NCBI GenBank assembly: GCA_036426205.1
Contig: CM071570.1
Location: forward strand, 56,561,352-56,625,351
Direction of reading: 5' to 3'
DNA: 64,000 bases
Source: Ascaphus truei
Taxonomy: Eukaryota; Chordata; Amphibia; Anura; Ascaphidae
The position numbers and the translations under genes are program-made. Numbering within the stretch: position 1 is the stretch's first letter; each line of letters starts with the position of its first letter. Under the pieces are notes generated by a model. It had not been told where the DNA came from, did not search any database, and saw nothing but the letters and a program-made list of their open reading frames with translations. Positions 1 to 11,610 of this stretch are shown piece by piece.

Positions 1-82
1 TATTTTCTATTCTGTGTTTTTACATATTACGTACCCCGCCCCCTCATCCTGCTCTACAAATAATAAATAAGTACATACAGGT

Positions 83-249
83 GTAGCAGCCGTTATTGCT
101 CCCACTGGCACGTTGCAGTGGGACACACACAATACACCAGCGGGAACAGCAACCATTTTAAATGGAATAGATGTGTTGAGAAAAGGGGTGGGGCTGACGC
201 GCTATTGCACCCACTGGCGCATGCCAACAGGTGCACTAATTCTTGCTAC
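83..249 (+). repeat. Short dispersed foldback repeat, copy 1
   Basis: The two ends are loosely inverted: GTAGCA at the left, TGCTAC at the right, with similar sequence further in. A related copy lies on the opposite strand at 59652-59813, and a fragment resembling its right part (GCATGCCAGCAGGTGCA) is found near 13002-13046. The length and imperfect inverted ends suggest an old non-autonomous DNA transposon. The superfamily cannot be assigned because no clean target duplication is visible. The short reading frame across it is not credible as a gene. Confidence 0.5.
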
Positions 250-1428
250 ATCTGTACCAATGCAGATAAACTTTAATGTATCTTTAAAACTTCTGTAGTT
301 TACATTAGTACACATTAAGCAGGATAGCACAGTTACATTAAGGATCTAATTGAAATGATAGCTATAATCACTTTTGCATGTGTTTTAGTTTATTTATTGA
401 CTGCCTTGAATGTCTGTTTTGGATTTACCACAGTTTTAGCACCCATTACAATAGTTGTAGCGATACATTTCTTTGAGTATTATCAATTTTGTTTGTGCAC
501 TAGTGGACAACATACTTTTCATATTGGAATCAAAAACTGTTTAAACAAAATTAGGAAACAAAATCTATACAATTGAATACATTTACATTCACCTTTACAT
601 GAAAAGGCTGATTTAAGGAAACATTATGAGGGACTCCAAGCTTGTTCAAAGTTTGGAAATGTCTCTGGCGTTTTCCGTTTTTTTTCCCTGTGCTATATCA
701 TTATTTCTCAAATTGCGTCACACGCAGTGTTATAGAATCCTCTGTTGGAGGTTAGATTTACTTCTAAAAACTGTAGGCTTTTGAAGTTCACATTAGTCCA
801 TGTATAATGTGAATGAAGCCCAAGAAATTCTTCCACATCAAGTTTTACTGTGCACTTGTCACTGTCCTTGAGCAATTAATATTAGGGAAAACCTGCCACA
901 GTAAACTGTCAGAAATGACATTTCTTGGTAGCAAAATAGTAACACTGGAATTATTTCCATTAATGCGCCATGTTTTTTTCTTTTAAATGTCAAAAGCAGC
1001 AAAAAGAGTGGAGAACAAAGAAATCAAACTATAAAAGAAATGCACTGAGTGATGTGTGATTTGAAATGAGCGAGCAATGGGAATATTTGTATGTCATCAA
1101 TGCAAAGAAAGTTCCATTAACAGTAAGGTGAAGGAAAGGAATTGTATATAATAATGAAAAAAGTGTAATACAGTAAAACTATAAGCATGACAACCCTATT
1201 AATATCTCCAAAAATATGGTCAGAAAAATGAATTTTGTATACTATAACATAGATTTCAACACATACGATAAGTACTAATTTGCTTGGATTTTTTATTGCG
1301 GTTTCTACAACCTTACCAGACATATCAAAAAGTAAAAACATTCAAAGGTGGCAGTACTGTGTTATTTTCAAGTTTGTTACTTTCTCCTCAAACACGGGCG
1401 ATTACCAGTTTGATAACATGTTTTCCTA
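250..1428. other. AT-rich stretch, no gene seen
   Basis: Only short, compositionally ordinary reading frames occur here. I see no exon-like segment with convincing splice sites and no recognisable repeat. Confidence 0.5.
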
Positions 1429-1772
1429 CAGATGCAGCGGCCATTATTTTAACAAATCACACGGTGTATACCTCGGAATAACTATGTCATGGCGCGGGAT
1501 TTCTTCTAACCGTACCGCCTTAAGACACGAGTGCAGGCATTTTAGTGTTGTGGCTTTTAAACACCTGAAATTGACACAGTAGCACAGTACTGTACACATT
1601 ACAATTCATTCATTTCATTGCATTTAATTGCACACAATCCATGAAATTCAAACAAAGCAACCGCGATAAACACGTGTGCCTGGGGCGATTGGCCGCGTTA
1701 ATGCCGCGTGGAGTACAGCAGCGCACACGAAAACGGAGCTGTGATTTGTTAAAATAATGGCCGCTGCATCTG
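1429..1772. mobile_element. MITE with 32-bp terminal inverted repeats, TA-flanked (Tc1/mariner-like)
   Basis: The left end CAGATGCAGCGGCC... is repeated as its exact reverse complement at 1741-1772, giving perfect arms of about 32 bp. TA dinucleotides flank both ends (1427-1428 and 1773-1774), as expected for a Tc1/mariner target duplication. The 280-bp interior encodes no transposase, so the element would depend on a transposase supplied elsewhere. The near-perfect arms suggest fairly recent activity. The superfamily call rests on the TA flanks only. Confidence 0.7.
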
Positions 1773-1774
1773 TA

Positions 1775-2265
1775 GTTTGTTAAAGCTAAAATTTCATTTT
1801 CTAATTCCTCATTTGGTATATCTGCAAATAAACAATAATAATCTGCAAATAAACAGTTGAGGTACACATTTAGAACATTTGAATATATGATTGCAATTGT
1901 TATTCTGCTGCATAATCTTGTCGTACAAAAAATATAGATCTGCCTACAGATGGTATTTCACCCCAGAAAAGCTTCACTAAAGGCATGATAATATTTCCCC
2001 TTTATGCTGGAGGGTTTGTGCTGAGACATGAACTGCATTTGTGCTGGGAATATCCCCAAATTGTTCCCCATTGGAATGGGATTAATGAACTAGCCTCAGA
2101 TATCCTACTATTAATATTCCTATGGAACCTAAATCATCCCTACTTGGCCTCCCTGTAAAAGGTTTTACAAAATTGTAATACAATCTTTTTATACCAGATC
2201 CTGGCCACCAAGGGAGTTATAGAGGCATCCTGAAAACGCCAGGATGCTCCTTCTACAGGTTAGGG
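1775..2265. other. No gene or repeat recognised
   Basis: Unique-looking, AT-rich sequence without an exon-like segment. Confidence 0.4.
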
Positions 2266-2598
2266 CAGGGGGGGAGCAAACTTTTTTCCCTGCACCCCCT
2301 GCCGGCGGTCCCCTCACCTCCGCGCCCTCACCCCCACTCCGGCGTCGGCTCCGGTGTCATGATGTCACATTGCCATAGCAACGTGACGTCACATGACCTC
2401 ACGCAACGCGTGTGAGAAGCCGCCATGGTGACGCGTGCGAGAAGCCGCCGGATCCAAGGTAAGTTAGGCTTACAGAGGCCCTGCAGCTGTCTGGCACTTA
2501 CTTTAAGTGCCTTCATGATGCGCCAGGACCTCTGTAATCCCCCCCCCCCCCCCCCCCCCCCGCACTCAGTCTCGCGCACCCCAGTTTGCGCACCGCTG
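2266..2598. mobile_element. hAT-type MITE with 8-bp target duplication
   Basis: The ends are CAGGG...CGCTG, with inverted similarity between GAGCAAACTTTTT near the left end and CCAGTTTGCGCAC near the right. An identical 8-bp sequence, GGTTAGGG, flanks both sides (2258-2265 and 2599-2606). An 8-bp duplication together with CAG/CTG termini is the hallmark of hAT elements. The interior is GC-rich and holds a run of about 23 C at 2540-2562. No transposase is present. Confidence 0.75.
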
Positions 2599-2606
2599 GG
2601 TTAGGG

Positions 2607-3402
2607 TATATTCAGAATTTGGCACATTGTGTTTATGGATAAGCTGATTTACTACAGTTCCCTTTAAAAAAAAATCTATAAAACCTTTTGTGTTTGTATC
2701 AAAATTGTGCCAGACAAAAAAAATGTCTAACGAATGCCTTTTATGCCCTCCAGGCCAGTCTGCAATCCAGACAATTTTATGTTTATATCTGTTGTATTTC
2801 TTTGATACTTTTCGACTTGTTCAACTTATTCTACTTCCCGTCTTTTTTTCTTTCTTTCCCTTATTTCTCCGGTCAGGTATTTTTGTTCATAATCAATTCT
2901 AGTTTTGCCTATCTGCCAAATTTGGCCAAATTCATTTCTATGTTGTTTTCTTAGTCAAAGTATAAATAGAAACTTGTTTTTTTCTTAAGTTAAGCATTTT
3001 ATTTATTTATCACACTTTGTAAAGTGCTTTCCAAAACAAACTTCAGAACTTTTTTTGTTGTAGCTTCCTAAGTTTTTTCATTTGTGATGAAAAACTGCAG
3101 CGCATATATTTTCTTGACTAAATAGATTATTACTTTAGTAACATGCAATTACATGAATAACATGAGCAGAATTATTTTCCATGACAACAGAAAATAATGA
3201 CATTAATTTAGTCCCTAAAGCAAGTACAGCTGGCACCTTTTTAAAACCCCATACTATACTAGAATATAATAAATTGTATTGTATTGTATGTCTTTAAATT
3301 AAGTAAGTAAAACACCAGTAATATGTTTAGTATATAGACATTAACCATACACAAAATGCTTTTTTTTTTTTTTTTTTTTTTACAGTACTAAAGATTATAA
3401 TT
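2607..3402. other. AT-rich stretch with a poly-T run
   Basis: A run of 22 T lies at 3360-3381. Otherwise the sequence is AT-rich with no recognised feature. Confidence 0.5.
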
Positions 3403-3417
3403 AAAAATTGGGGGTTG
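3403..3417. repeat. Left target-site duplication of the L1 element
   Basis: AAAAATTGGGGGTTG occurs here and again at 9757-9771, exactly at the two ends of the LINE. A perfect 15-bp copy is typical of L1 target-primed reverse transcription and indicates that the element is complete at its 5' end. Confidence 0.9.
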
Positions 3418-4467
3418 GGGGGCGTGGCTTGGACGCAGAGCGAGCAAGTCGCAGGGAAGATTAGCTCCGTCCAAACAGGGAGCTTAAACCACATAATCCC
3501 AGCCAAAAGTCAGCTAAAACAGCCCAGGGACGGCCCATAATATCCCCTGACTACATACCACCGACCGCTGACATCCAGGCCGGGAAGCCCACGGAGAATC
3601 GGGACCCTGAGCACCCGCAGACACTGGCAGCGCGAGCCTCCCATACACATGCCAGCCGAGTGCACAAGATGGCCGCCACACGCGCCTGAACAGGAGCGCG
3701 CCGAAGGCTGCAGCGGAGCACCGGGCGGCGGAGGCAGAACCCCAAACCAGAGCCGAAGAAACGGGGACCGCGGCACACCGGCGGCAGAGGTATAAAGGGA
3801 GGGGATACGGTTCAGGACGGACCGGAGGGGGCCTTGCGGACAGGAGGGGGTGGGATACGGCCATCTTGGAACCGAAGCCCCTCTGGGGTAGCGCAGAGCC
3901 GGAGACGATGACACCATTAACCCCTCACCCTTTGCCCTCACCCCCCCTCCCCCCGCTGTAGCAGAGAAAGTAGGAGACCCCTCTCTGCAAAGAGAAGTGA
4001 AGGGGGCAGACCAGCCAAGAACGAGAACTCCTCTGTTACAGCCGTCTCCTACCTGGTAATCCAAGATGGCCACCACTGGCCCTTAAAGGGAGAGAGTCCA
4101 GATAAAATAATCACTACAAACAAACTAATAAAAATCACAGTTCAAGGGGGCCTGAAAAGCACTGGGCTGAAAGTTCTGTACAGTGGAAAAGGTGAATAAT
4201 TATCAAAGAGCGGTGTGAATGCACGCCCCCGCCCCTCCCCTCACCCCCCCTTCACCTGATGAGACAAAACAGAGAACCAAGCAACTAGTCCCATGGACTA
4301 ACAGAATGCCCAAGTGTGGGGGTGCATATGTGGGACAGCAGCGAGCCCAGAAAAAAGGACAAGAACCACCCTTAGCTCCCACTATCCAAGGCAACCTAGC
4401 AACCAATATAAAAGAGGAAGACCCAGACCTGATTGACCTCTACACCTCATAGCTGAACGCAGACGGC

Positions 4468-5421
4468 ATGGCCCCCCCTAAAAAGCCAGGGAAGCCGGAA
4501 TCTTCCATGTTCTTCACCAGAAGGAACGCGGCGCCCACACCAACGGGCAAAGAGAAAGCCGCACAAGCTCAAGATCGCTCGGACTCGGACTCAGGGTCAG
4601 AAGCAGATCAGCATCCAGATATCAGGAAAGAACTAAAAACCTGGGTTAAAGAAATTAAACAGGCGTTTCATGAGGAGCTGCAAACCGCAATGAAGTGCCT
4701 ACACACCAAGATCGTAGAGGTAGAGGAACGGATGACAGGATTGGAGGAGGCCATGGAGACAGTTACCGAAGGACAAGTGGCGACGGATGAGGATATAACC
4801 CAAATGAAAAAACAGATTTCCCGCCTTCAAGACGCCCAAGAAGAGGCTGAGAATAGATCGCGGAGGAACAATCTTAGAATTCGCAACATCCCGGAGACAG
4901 TCCTTAGCGAGGAAATCAAACCATACCTAAATAGACTTTTTCGGCGCATACTCCCAGAAATCGCCGATGCAAAGTTGGAACTGGACCGAGCCCATAGAAT
5001 TTACAGGCCGAGAGAATTTGAAAACAGAGGGCCTACAGACGTAATCACAAGGTTTCATTATTTCTCTACCAAAGAGGAAATTTCTACCAAAGTCAGAAAC
5101 CTAGATAAAATCTCTTTTGAGGACATGGAATTGCAAATCTTCCCGGACCTCGCGCCAACAACCATGGCCAAAAGACGAGAACTCAAGAACATCACAGGCT
5201 ATCTGAGGAGTAAAGACGTCAGATATAGATGGGGCTTCCCCTTCCGTCTCCACGCCACCAACAAAGGAAAACAGGCTACCCTGAGAACTCCAGAGGTAGG
5301 TCCGGAATTCATTGCAGCGCTAGGACTGGAGATCCCGGAAGAACTACGAAGAGATACAGGGAAGGCTTTTCCGCGACCAAGACGCGAAAGGTGGTCCAGG
5401 GTGACAACTAACCCAGGATAA
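4468..5421 (+). CDS. L1 ORF1 protein (RNA-binding, coiled-coil)
   Basis: This is an uninterrupted frame of 317 codons. In L1 elements this protein trimerises through a coiled coil, coats the element RNA and acts as a nucleic-acid chaperone during retrotransposition. The N-terminus (residues 1-50) is basic and Ser/Asp-rich. Residues 50-130 are heptad-rich coiled coil. RRNNLRIRNIPE near residue 130 opens the RRM-like domain. LDRAHRIY at about 171-178 matches the conserved ERAHR region, and a basic C-terminal domain follows. The ATG at 4468 is the first in a frame opened by a stop just upstream and gives the usual family length. ORF2 starts about 300 bp downstream in a different frame. It is striking that ORF1 is intact while ORF2 is not. 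The family is clear; whether the protein is made is unknown. Confidence 0.9.
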   Translation: MAPPKKPGKPESSMFFTRRNAAPTPTGKEKAAQAQDRSDSDSGSEADQHPDIRKELKTWVKEIKQAFHEELQTAMKCLHTKIVEVEERMTGLEEAMETVTEGQVATDEDITQMKKQISRLQDAQEEAENRSRRNNLRIRNIPETVLSEEIKPYLNRLFRRILPEIADAKLELDRAHRIYRPREFENRGPTDVITRFHYFSTKEEISTKVRNLDKISFEDMELQIFPDLAPTTMAKRRELKNITGYLRSKDVRYRWGFPFRLHATNKGKQATLRTPEVGPEFIAALGLEIPEELRRDTGKAFPRPRRERWSRVTTNPG

Positions 5422-5726
5422 CCCACCAAGCCCCAAGAGCTGAGGCTTAACAATCAGAACACGGCAAAGCTGTGAGAGCACAAGAGAGACATTTCTACCT
5501 CAACTGTAATCCCCAATCCCGAAACTGTATGCTGATCCAAATACAAAGACAAGAACTACCGGGAGGAGGGAGGGAAAAGGTTTAAAAAAAGGGAAGGAAA
5601 AAAAAAAAAAGCACAGTATAACTAAACAATTGAGAGCATAAGGTTTAAGCCATTATTAAGCCTTCACAGATTCGGTTTAGCTTAGATAGTTAAAATTTTT
5701 ACTGTGCTTACAACTGTTTAACATGC

Positions 5727-8700
5727 TTGATCCAAAAGTTTGATTGTTGTATTTCCCCTCCCTACATCTGTGTTTTAGTTCCAGTCAGTCTTAAAAACCT
5801 CAAAAACAGACAAAGCAATATACACATGATTCAAGAAACACACCTGAATAGAGCAGACATGGTTAGATTAAGAGACAAAAACTTTCACCAAATCTATCAT
5901 TCACCAGCGACAGACATAAAAGCGGGAGTAGCCATCCTGATTAGAACTAGTATCCCCTTTGCAGTAGAAAAAATAAAGAGAGACAAGGCCGGGCGAATGT
6001 TAATTGTATCAGGTAAACTGGGCACGATAGAACTAACACTAGTAAGCCTATATGCCCCCAACACAGATCAGGAAAGATACATTAATGAGGATTTCGAGAT
6101 AAGCCAATACAAGAAGGGTTACTTAATAATTGGAGGTGATCTCAACACAGTTATAGATTGCAACAAAGATCAGGTGAAGCTCAAGGGCAAAGAGCAATAC
6201 TCGAGACGGAAGAGCTCAACCGCTCTAAAACAAAGCATAAGACTGGGTGGGCTGGTCGACGCATGGAGACTAATGAACCCCATAACCAAAGGGTTTACTT
6301 TCTACTCACCCCCGCATAAACAATACACTCGCATTGATCATATACTTGTATCTAGAGAATTGGCGGATCGGATAATAAAGGCAGAAATAGACAATATAAC
6401 ATGGTCAGATCATGCCCCGGTTTCACTAACTATAAGAGACCTACACCAAAGGCTGACGGGCACACACTGGCGAATGAACGACCTACTGCTCAGGTTACCA
6501 GACACTAAAAAAGCTATAGGAAAGGCTATACAGGACTACTTCACAATAAACGATAATGGGCAAGTCAGCGACTGTACACTATGGGCGGCGCATAAAGCTA
6601 CTCTCAGAGGCAAATAATCAGTATTGCCTCCCATAGGAAAAAGGAGAAAAACAAGAGGATAAATAAACTAAACAATAGTATCAGAGAAAACGAGGAGTCC
6701 TACCAACAAAGCCCAACAGACATAGTTAGAGCAGCGATAGATAAGGATAGATTGGAACTTAAAAACATAATGATTGAAGATACCGAAAAAGCAATGAGAT
6801 GGGCAAACCAGACCTTTTACGAAAAAGGCAATAAGGCAGACAGACAATTGGCGGCAAAACTCCGCAATAAAACAGCAAACCTCAATATATACAGCATAAA
6901 AACCAATCAAGATAGCCTAACACTCAACCCGGCTGAAATTAATAAAGAGTTTGTCCAGTACTACAGTAATCTATATAACTTGTCAAACCCTGATAAAGCC
7001 AACAGGGGGCTCGATACAAAGCTAGACGAATACATTAAAAAAAAACTATCCAAACTAGACGAATCAGAATTAGCCCAACTAGGAACCCCGATAACATCAG
7101 AGGAGGTCTCAGCAGCCATTAAATCTCTCAAGAACTCCAAAGCCCCGGGCCCAGACGGGTTCACTAATTTTTATTACAAGAAATTCGAACACACGTTGAA
7201 GCCATATCTGATCCGCTGGTTTAATAAGATCCTAGACGGAGAAGCACCAACAAAAGAGTCCCTAAAGGCCTCTATCATTGTCATACTAAAGGAAGGAAAA
7301 GACCCGGGGCTATGCTCCAGTTATAGGCCCATCTCTCTGATCAATACAGACATAAAACTATTCGCCAAAATTTTAGCAACCAGTTGAACAGAGTATTAAA
7401 TTCCTTGGTCCACCCCGACCAAGTGGGGTTCACCCCAGAACGGCAGGCCTCTGATAACATCAGGAGAGTAATCAACATTATCCATAACAGTAACAAAAAC
7501 CAACGTCCTACCCTGATTCTGGGGTTAGACGCTGAGAAAGCTTTTGACTGAGTGGCCTGGCCTTTAATGTTCCGGGTATTCAAAGAGATGGGCCTACATG
7601 AAAACTTTATTAAAGGCATTAAGGCGCTATATTCCAACCCAATAGCCACAGTTCGCACCTCAGGTTACACTTCAGAACCATTCGCAGTTTCTAACGGTAT
7701 CAGGCAAGGGTACCCACTCTCCCCAATGCTATTCGCTTTGTGCATAGAGGTATTAGCCTCAAGAATACGAGAGAACCAAGGGATTGAGGGTGTCCCTATA
7801 GGAAACAATATATATAAAGTGTCGCTATTTGCGGACGATACTTTACTCTCTCTGACTAACCCAGATACCTCATTAAAAAATCTATTTGACACGCTAGACG
7901 AATTTGGCACACTCAAACTTTAAAGTGAACAACACAAAATCAGAGGCTATAGGCCTACACATACCTCAAGAACTAGAAAGCGCACTAAAGAAAAAATTCC
8001 CAATAAAATGGATGCCAGACAAAATGAGATATCTAGGAATATACATTACGAGACTATATGATGATATCTACAGGGCAAACTATCAGAATCTTATTAAAAA
8101 CCTGAAAAAAGACTTGGAATCCTGGTCAAGATACCAGATATCTTGGACGGGTAAAATAATATCAGTGAAAATGAACCTATTACCCAGAATACTTTATCTA
8201 TTCCAAGTTCTCCCAGTAATGGTTCCAACCTATGTAATCAGAGATCTGGAAAAAGAGATAACTAAATGTATATGGAACGGTAGAAAACCTAGGATAAAGA
8301 AGAAGCTGATGGCCCTCTCCCTGGCCAGAGGTGGCCTGGGCCAACCAGACCTAGCAAAATACTACGAAGCGGCTAGACTAAGCCCACTAATCTATTGGTC
8401 CGCAGCCCCAGGGAAAAAGCCGTGGGTGGATATAGAGAGGGCGGAAGCAGGGACAAAGGAGTTAGCGTCTCTTCTATGGGTAAAAAAGGGGAACAGGCAA
8501 ATAGCCTATAGAGCCCACCCTGTCTTACTGCATTCCCTAAACATCTGGGATAAAAACTGCAAGCACAGGCAGATCTCCTCCATCCCCTCACTCCTAACAC
8601 CCATTGGATCCAACCCCGAATTTACACCAGCTCACAACTCAAATATCTTTAAGCAATGGGATGAGAAAGGGCTCTCTAAGTTAGGAGACATGCAGCAAGG

Positions 8701-9522
8701 AGGAAAAGTTAAATCATTCATGGGAATAAGAGAGGAATACAATATCCCAACCACACAAATATTCCAATACATACAACTGGCCCACTATGTCTCCTCAATT
8801 CAACCAAGTGACACTTGGAACAGACCACTCACCAACTTTGAGAGCCTGTTCCAAAGAGGTCAATACAATAAAGGGACGATTGCCCAACTCTATCAGACAC
8901 TCTTGAAACAATATGATGACCAAACAAGCAAAAATATCCTAGACTGGGAACACGATATAGGAAACCCCCTAGAGGAAGAGGACTGGGTAGAAATCCACGA
9001 AAGGATAGCTAAAGCCTCCCGATGTTCCCTGATCAGGGAAACAAACCTGAAAGTCCTACACAGGTGGTACTACACACCAGCTCGCCTCCATTCCTTTTTT
9101 CCGCTAACCTCCCCTATGTGCTGGCGCAATTGCGGTCAAATAGGTACATTTAAACATATATGGTGGTCCTGCCCCAAAATCATTCTATTCTGGGGAAGAA
9201 TTAGACGCCTAATAGAAGGGGCAACAGGGGTGGAGCTAACATGGGATATAGAAACAGTGCTCCTACTAAAGCCGACCGAGGGACTTAAGAAAAAATTAGA
9301 CTTTTTGATAACGCAGATCCTCTCCACAGCCAAAACTCTAATCGCAAGACATTGGAAACAGAACGACCCCCCCCGATTAATGAGGTATTGCACAAGATAA
9401 ACTATATAATGACGATGGAGAGACTTACAAGCCTAATACACGACAGATACAGCACCTTCTTGACAACATGGGACCCCTGGGAGACTTACATATGGAAGAA
9501 CCCAATAGGAACCATAAAATAG
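5727..9522 (+). pseudogene. L1 ORF2 remnant: endonuclease, reverse transcriptase, C-terminal zinc motif
   Basis: The product would nick target DNA and copy the element RNA at that site. The endonuclease (about 5800-6450) shows MIQETHLNR, GGDLNTVID, RIDHILVS and WSDHAPVSL; its extreme N-terminus is missing or degraded. The reverse transcriptase (about 6960-8000) shows YRPISLINTDIKLFAK, GIRQGYPLSPMLF and the catalytic FADDTLL. The C-terminal part contains CWRNCGQIGTFKHIWWSC. The lesions are: a one-base loss in an A-run near 6612; a frameshift near 7378; a TGA for Trp at 7549-7551 (AEKAFD*VAWP); a frameshift near 7912; and a slip in the C-run near 9367, after which the native frame continues to a stop at 9520-9522. 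The gene is dead, but the order and spacing of its domains are complete. Confidence 0.9.
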
Positions 9523-9756
9523 AAAGGAAACCAGAAACAGCTAGTAAGGTTAGGTAGATCTAGACCTAGCATAGGATGCAACAAGTATTATAGAATGTTT
9601 GCTTCTTGCATGAAGCCAGTGATGGATGTTACTCCACCGCCCTACCCCCTCCCACCCCACAACCCTTTTATTTTCTGTACCCCCCTCCCCCTCATTTCCT
9701 TCCCCCCTTTTTATGTTACCATGTTTCCTGAAAAATAAAAAAATATACGTTAAAAA
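9523..9756 (+). other. L1 3' untranslated region and A-rich tail
   Basis: C/T-rich sequence is followed by AATAAA near 9734 and a short A-rich tail directly before the right target duplication at 9757-9771. Confidence 0.8.
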
Positions 9757-9771
9757 AAAAATTGGGGGTTG

Positions 9772-9990
9772 AGAAATAAGGTTATATAATACTGTTGCTT
9801 CTCTTACCCAGTTATCCACAGAGAAAGAAGATAAAAATAACTTAAGTTGTACAGTAGATGCATGTCCTCATCAGCAATTGTTTTGGCAAAGACTGAAGTT
9901 TATTGATTATGTAACCCTGTTCCCCCCTCCCCACCCCAAATCACAGATAGGGTCTATAATGGGAAATGCTATGCTGGTTACTTGGAGTAG
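9772..9990. other. No feature recognised
   Basis: Short unique-looking sequence between the LINE and an LTR-like repeat. Confidence 0.4.
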
Positions 9991-10679
9991 TGTGGTGCAT
10001 ACCTGCTGATAAACAGTAGCCCTGAGTGCCCCGCATTATGGTTGGGGATAGCAACAGGACAGGCTTCTGGGGTATAACCTGACTCGTACTCACGGTGACA
10101 GCGCCTCTATATCTTGCAGCCCTCAGGATATGGGGTGAAATCTCTGCTTGAGTGGCTATTGCTCCTTCTTCCCAATAGATTTCAATCTCAGGACAGAAGT
10201 ATATTAAACAGTAGGTCTTTATTCACTATGCACATAGCACAGCAGTCACTAAGCAGAACTAGGGCCTGCACCCTCAGGATGTCCCTTGACTACACTCCCA
10301 GCCAGCGGGCACCAGGAGCAGTCCTAGCTCTTCCCTTACTCTCTGATAGAGTAAGAGGTATAGTCTTCCACCGCTCCCCTAAGTGAGGACACACAGTGTG
10401 CAGGGCTCTGCACACTGCTCTTGGGTAGACCAGCCTCTCTCATGGTAGAGGCAACTGACTAAATTTAGTAAGTACAGCCCCTTAAGTACAGATCCAGCAT
10501 GAACCAGCCCCTTGCCCCTGATTGGACACCAGACCTGGCTACACTGTCTTCTCTGTGACTCACTGTGCTGCAGAGAGGTGGGGAAAACCCATGATTACTC
10601 CTGGCAAATCTGCCCTTACCAGGGATGATTACTGCCAGGAGGAGGGCAGACGTATTAGCCAAAACCAGACAGGGCTACA
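9991..10679 (-). mobile_element. Solo-LTR-like repeat, copy A
   Basis: This is similar over its whole length to 20984-21703; both begin TGTGGTGCATACCTG and end CAGGGCTACA on the + strand. Read on the - strand it starts TGTAGCCCTG, ends in CA, and contains GTGAATAAAGAC, a polyadenylation signal in the position expected of an LTR. No internal coding region lies beside it, so recombination to a solo LTR is the simplest reading. The flanks AGTAG and ATTAG agree at four of five bases, so the target duplication is only suggestive. Confidence 0.6.
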
Positions 10680-10929
10680 ATTAGATAGTGATGGTGATAG
10701 ACCAGCACGCTCTCACATATTATTGTGCAGTCACCCAGTTTCAACGTCATGTACCTTTGTAAAGAACTTGGTAAAACTGCATATTATTTAATCATATGAC
10801 AATTTGTGGAACCCAACAATTAAAATATGCGCAACAAAGATCAACTTACAATGTTTTTTTTGTATGTATATTTTTACGTTTCTAAATTATGTTCTAGTGT
10901 CAAGATGATCGAGGTGACATTGTTTCTAT

Positions 10930-11610
10930 AAAATGGGGGACACAAAATGATTGTGTACTTCTCCTCAAGTATAGACACTATTGTCCAGTATTCAATCCTG
11001 CCTCTGTGGTGTTGCATTGAGCTCAATCTATTTAACATCTTCGCTATACGTTTAATCATCACAGAGCTTTACACCCACAGCAGTGGGGGGTCCACTGTTG
11101 TGGATATTTGCTGCATTATATGCTGTGGCACTCTATCAGGAGAACCTACATATGTATCAACATATCTATTATCCACACACTGTGTGGGGTGGTCAATGCA
11201 ATTATTTGATCAATAGTACGATATCTTAGCATTGTCCCTGATTAATACTGGACTGCACATTAGAATGTGTTCATAGTATGTACTTTGAGAGTTATTATCT
11301 GATCTACTTGGCTCTCCCCTATTTTGACTGTGTTTACTGCCGATATCGGTGGGTTTTACTCACCGGGCTGATCTACAGTCTCCATCCCCACCATCTAATT
11401 GTTAATCATACACATGAGTGGTAATATATACTTTAGGGATTGTCACTGCTCTGTTTAATTTTGTTTAATATATTTTTATTACAATTACATGAACACTCGA
11501 TAATATATTTTTTAAGTAAATAAACAATAAAGGTTAAATTTTACTAAATAGAGAGGTGTGCATTTAAGTGAATCTTCCTTGGTACACAATCATTTTGTGT
11601 CCCCCATTTT
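10930..11610. mobile_element. Foldback element with 29-bp perfect inverted arms
   Basis: AAAATGGGGGACACAAAATG and the nine bases that follow (10930-10958) recur as an exact reverse complement at 11582-11610. The 620-bp interior has no coding capacity. The arms could be the ends of a MITE or of a foldback retroposon. No clear target duplication was found, so the class is open. Confidence 0.5.

Larger units (their letters stand above)
3418..9756 (+). mobile_element. Full-length L1-clade LINE
   Basis: This 6.3-kb element has a GC-rich 5' untranslated region (3418-4467, opening with GGGGGCGTGGCTTGG), ORF1 (4468-5421), a broken ORF2 (about 5727-9522), and a 3' untranslated region ending in AATAAA and an A-rich tail. 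It is bounded by a perfect 15-bp duplication. ORF1 is an L1-type RNA-binding protein. ORF2 carries the endonuclease, the reverse transcriptase and a C-terminal CWRNCGQIGTFKH motif of the L1/Tx1 lineage. It can no longer move by itself, because ORF2 contains at least four frameshifts and one nonsense codon. Confidence 0.93.

Noticed and set aside
3510..4076. 188-codon minus-strand frame in the L1 5' untranslated region
   Set aside because: It lies antisense in a GC-rich leader, with Pro/Ser/Gly composition and no homology I recognise.
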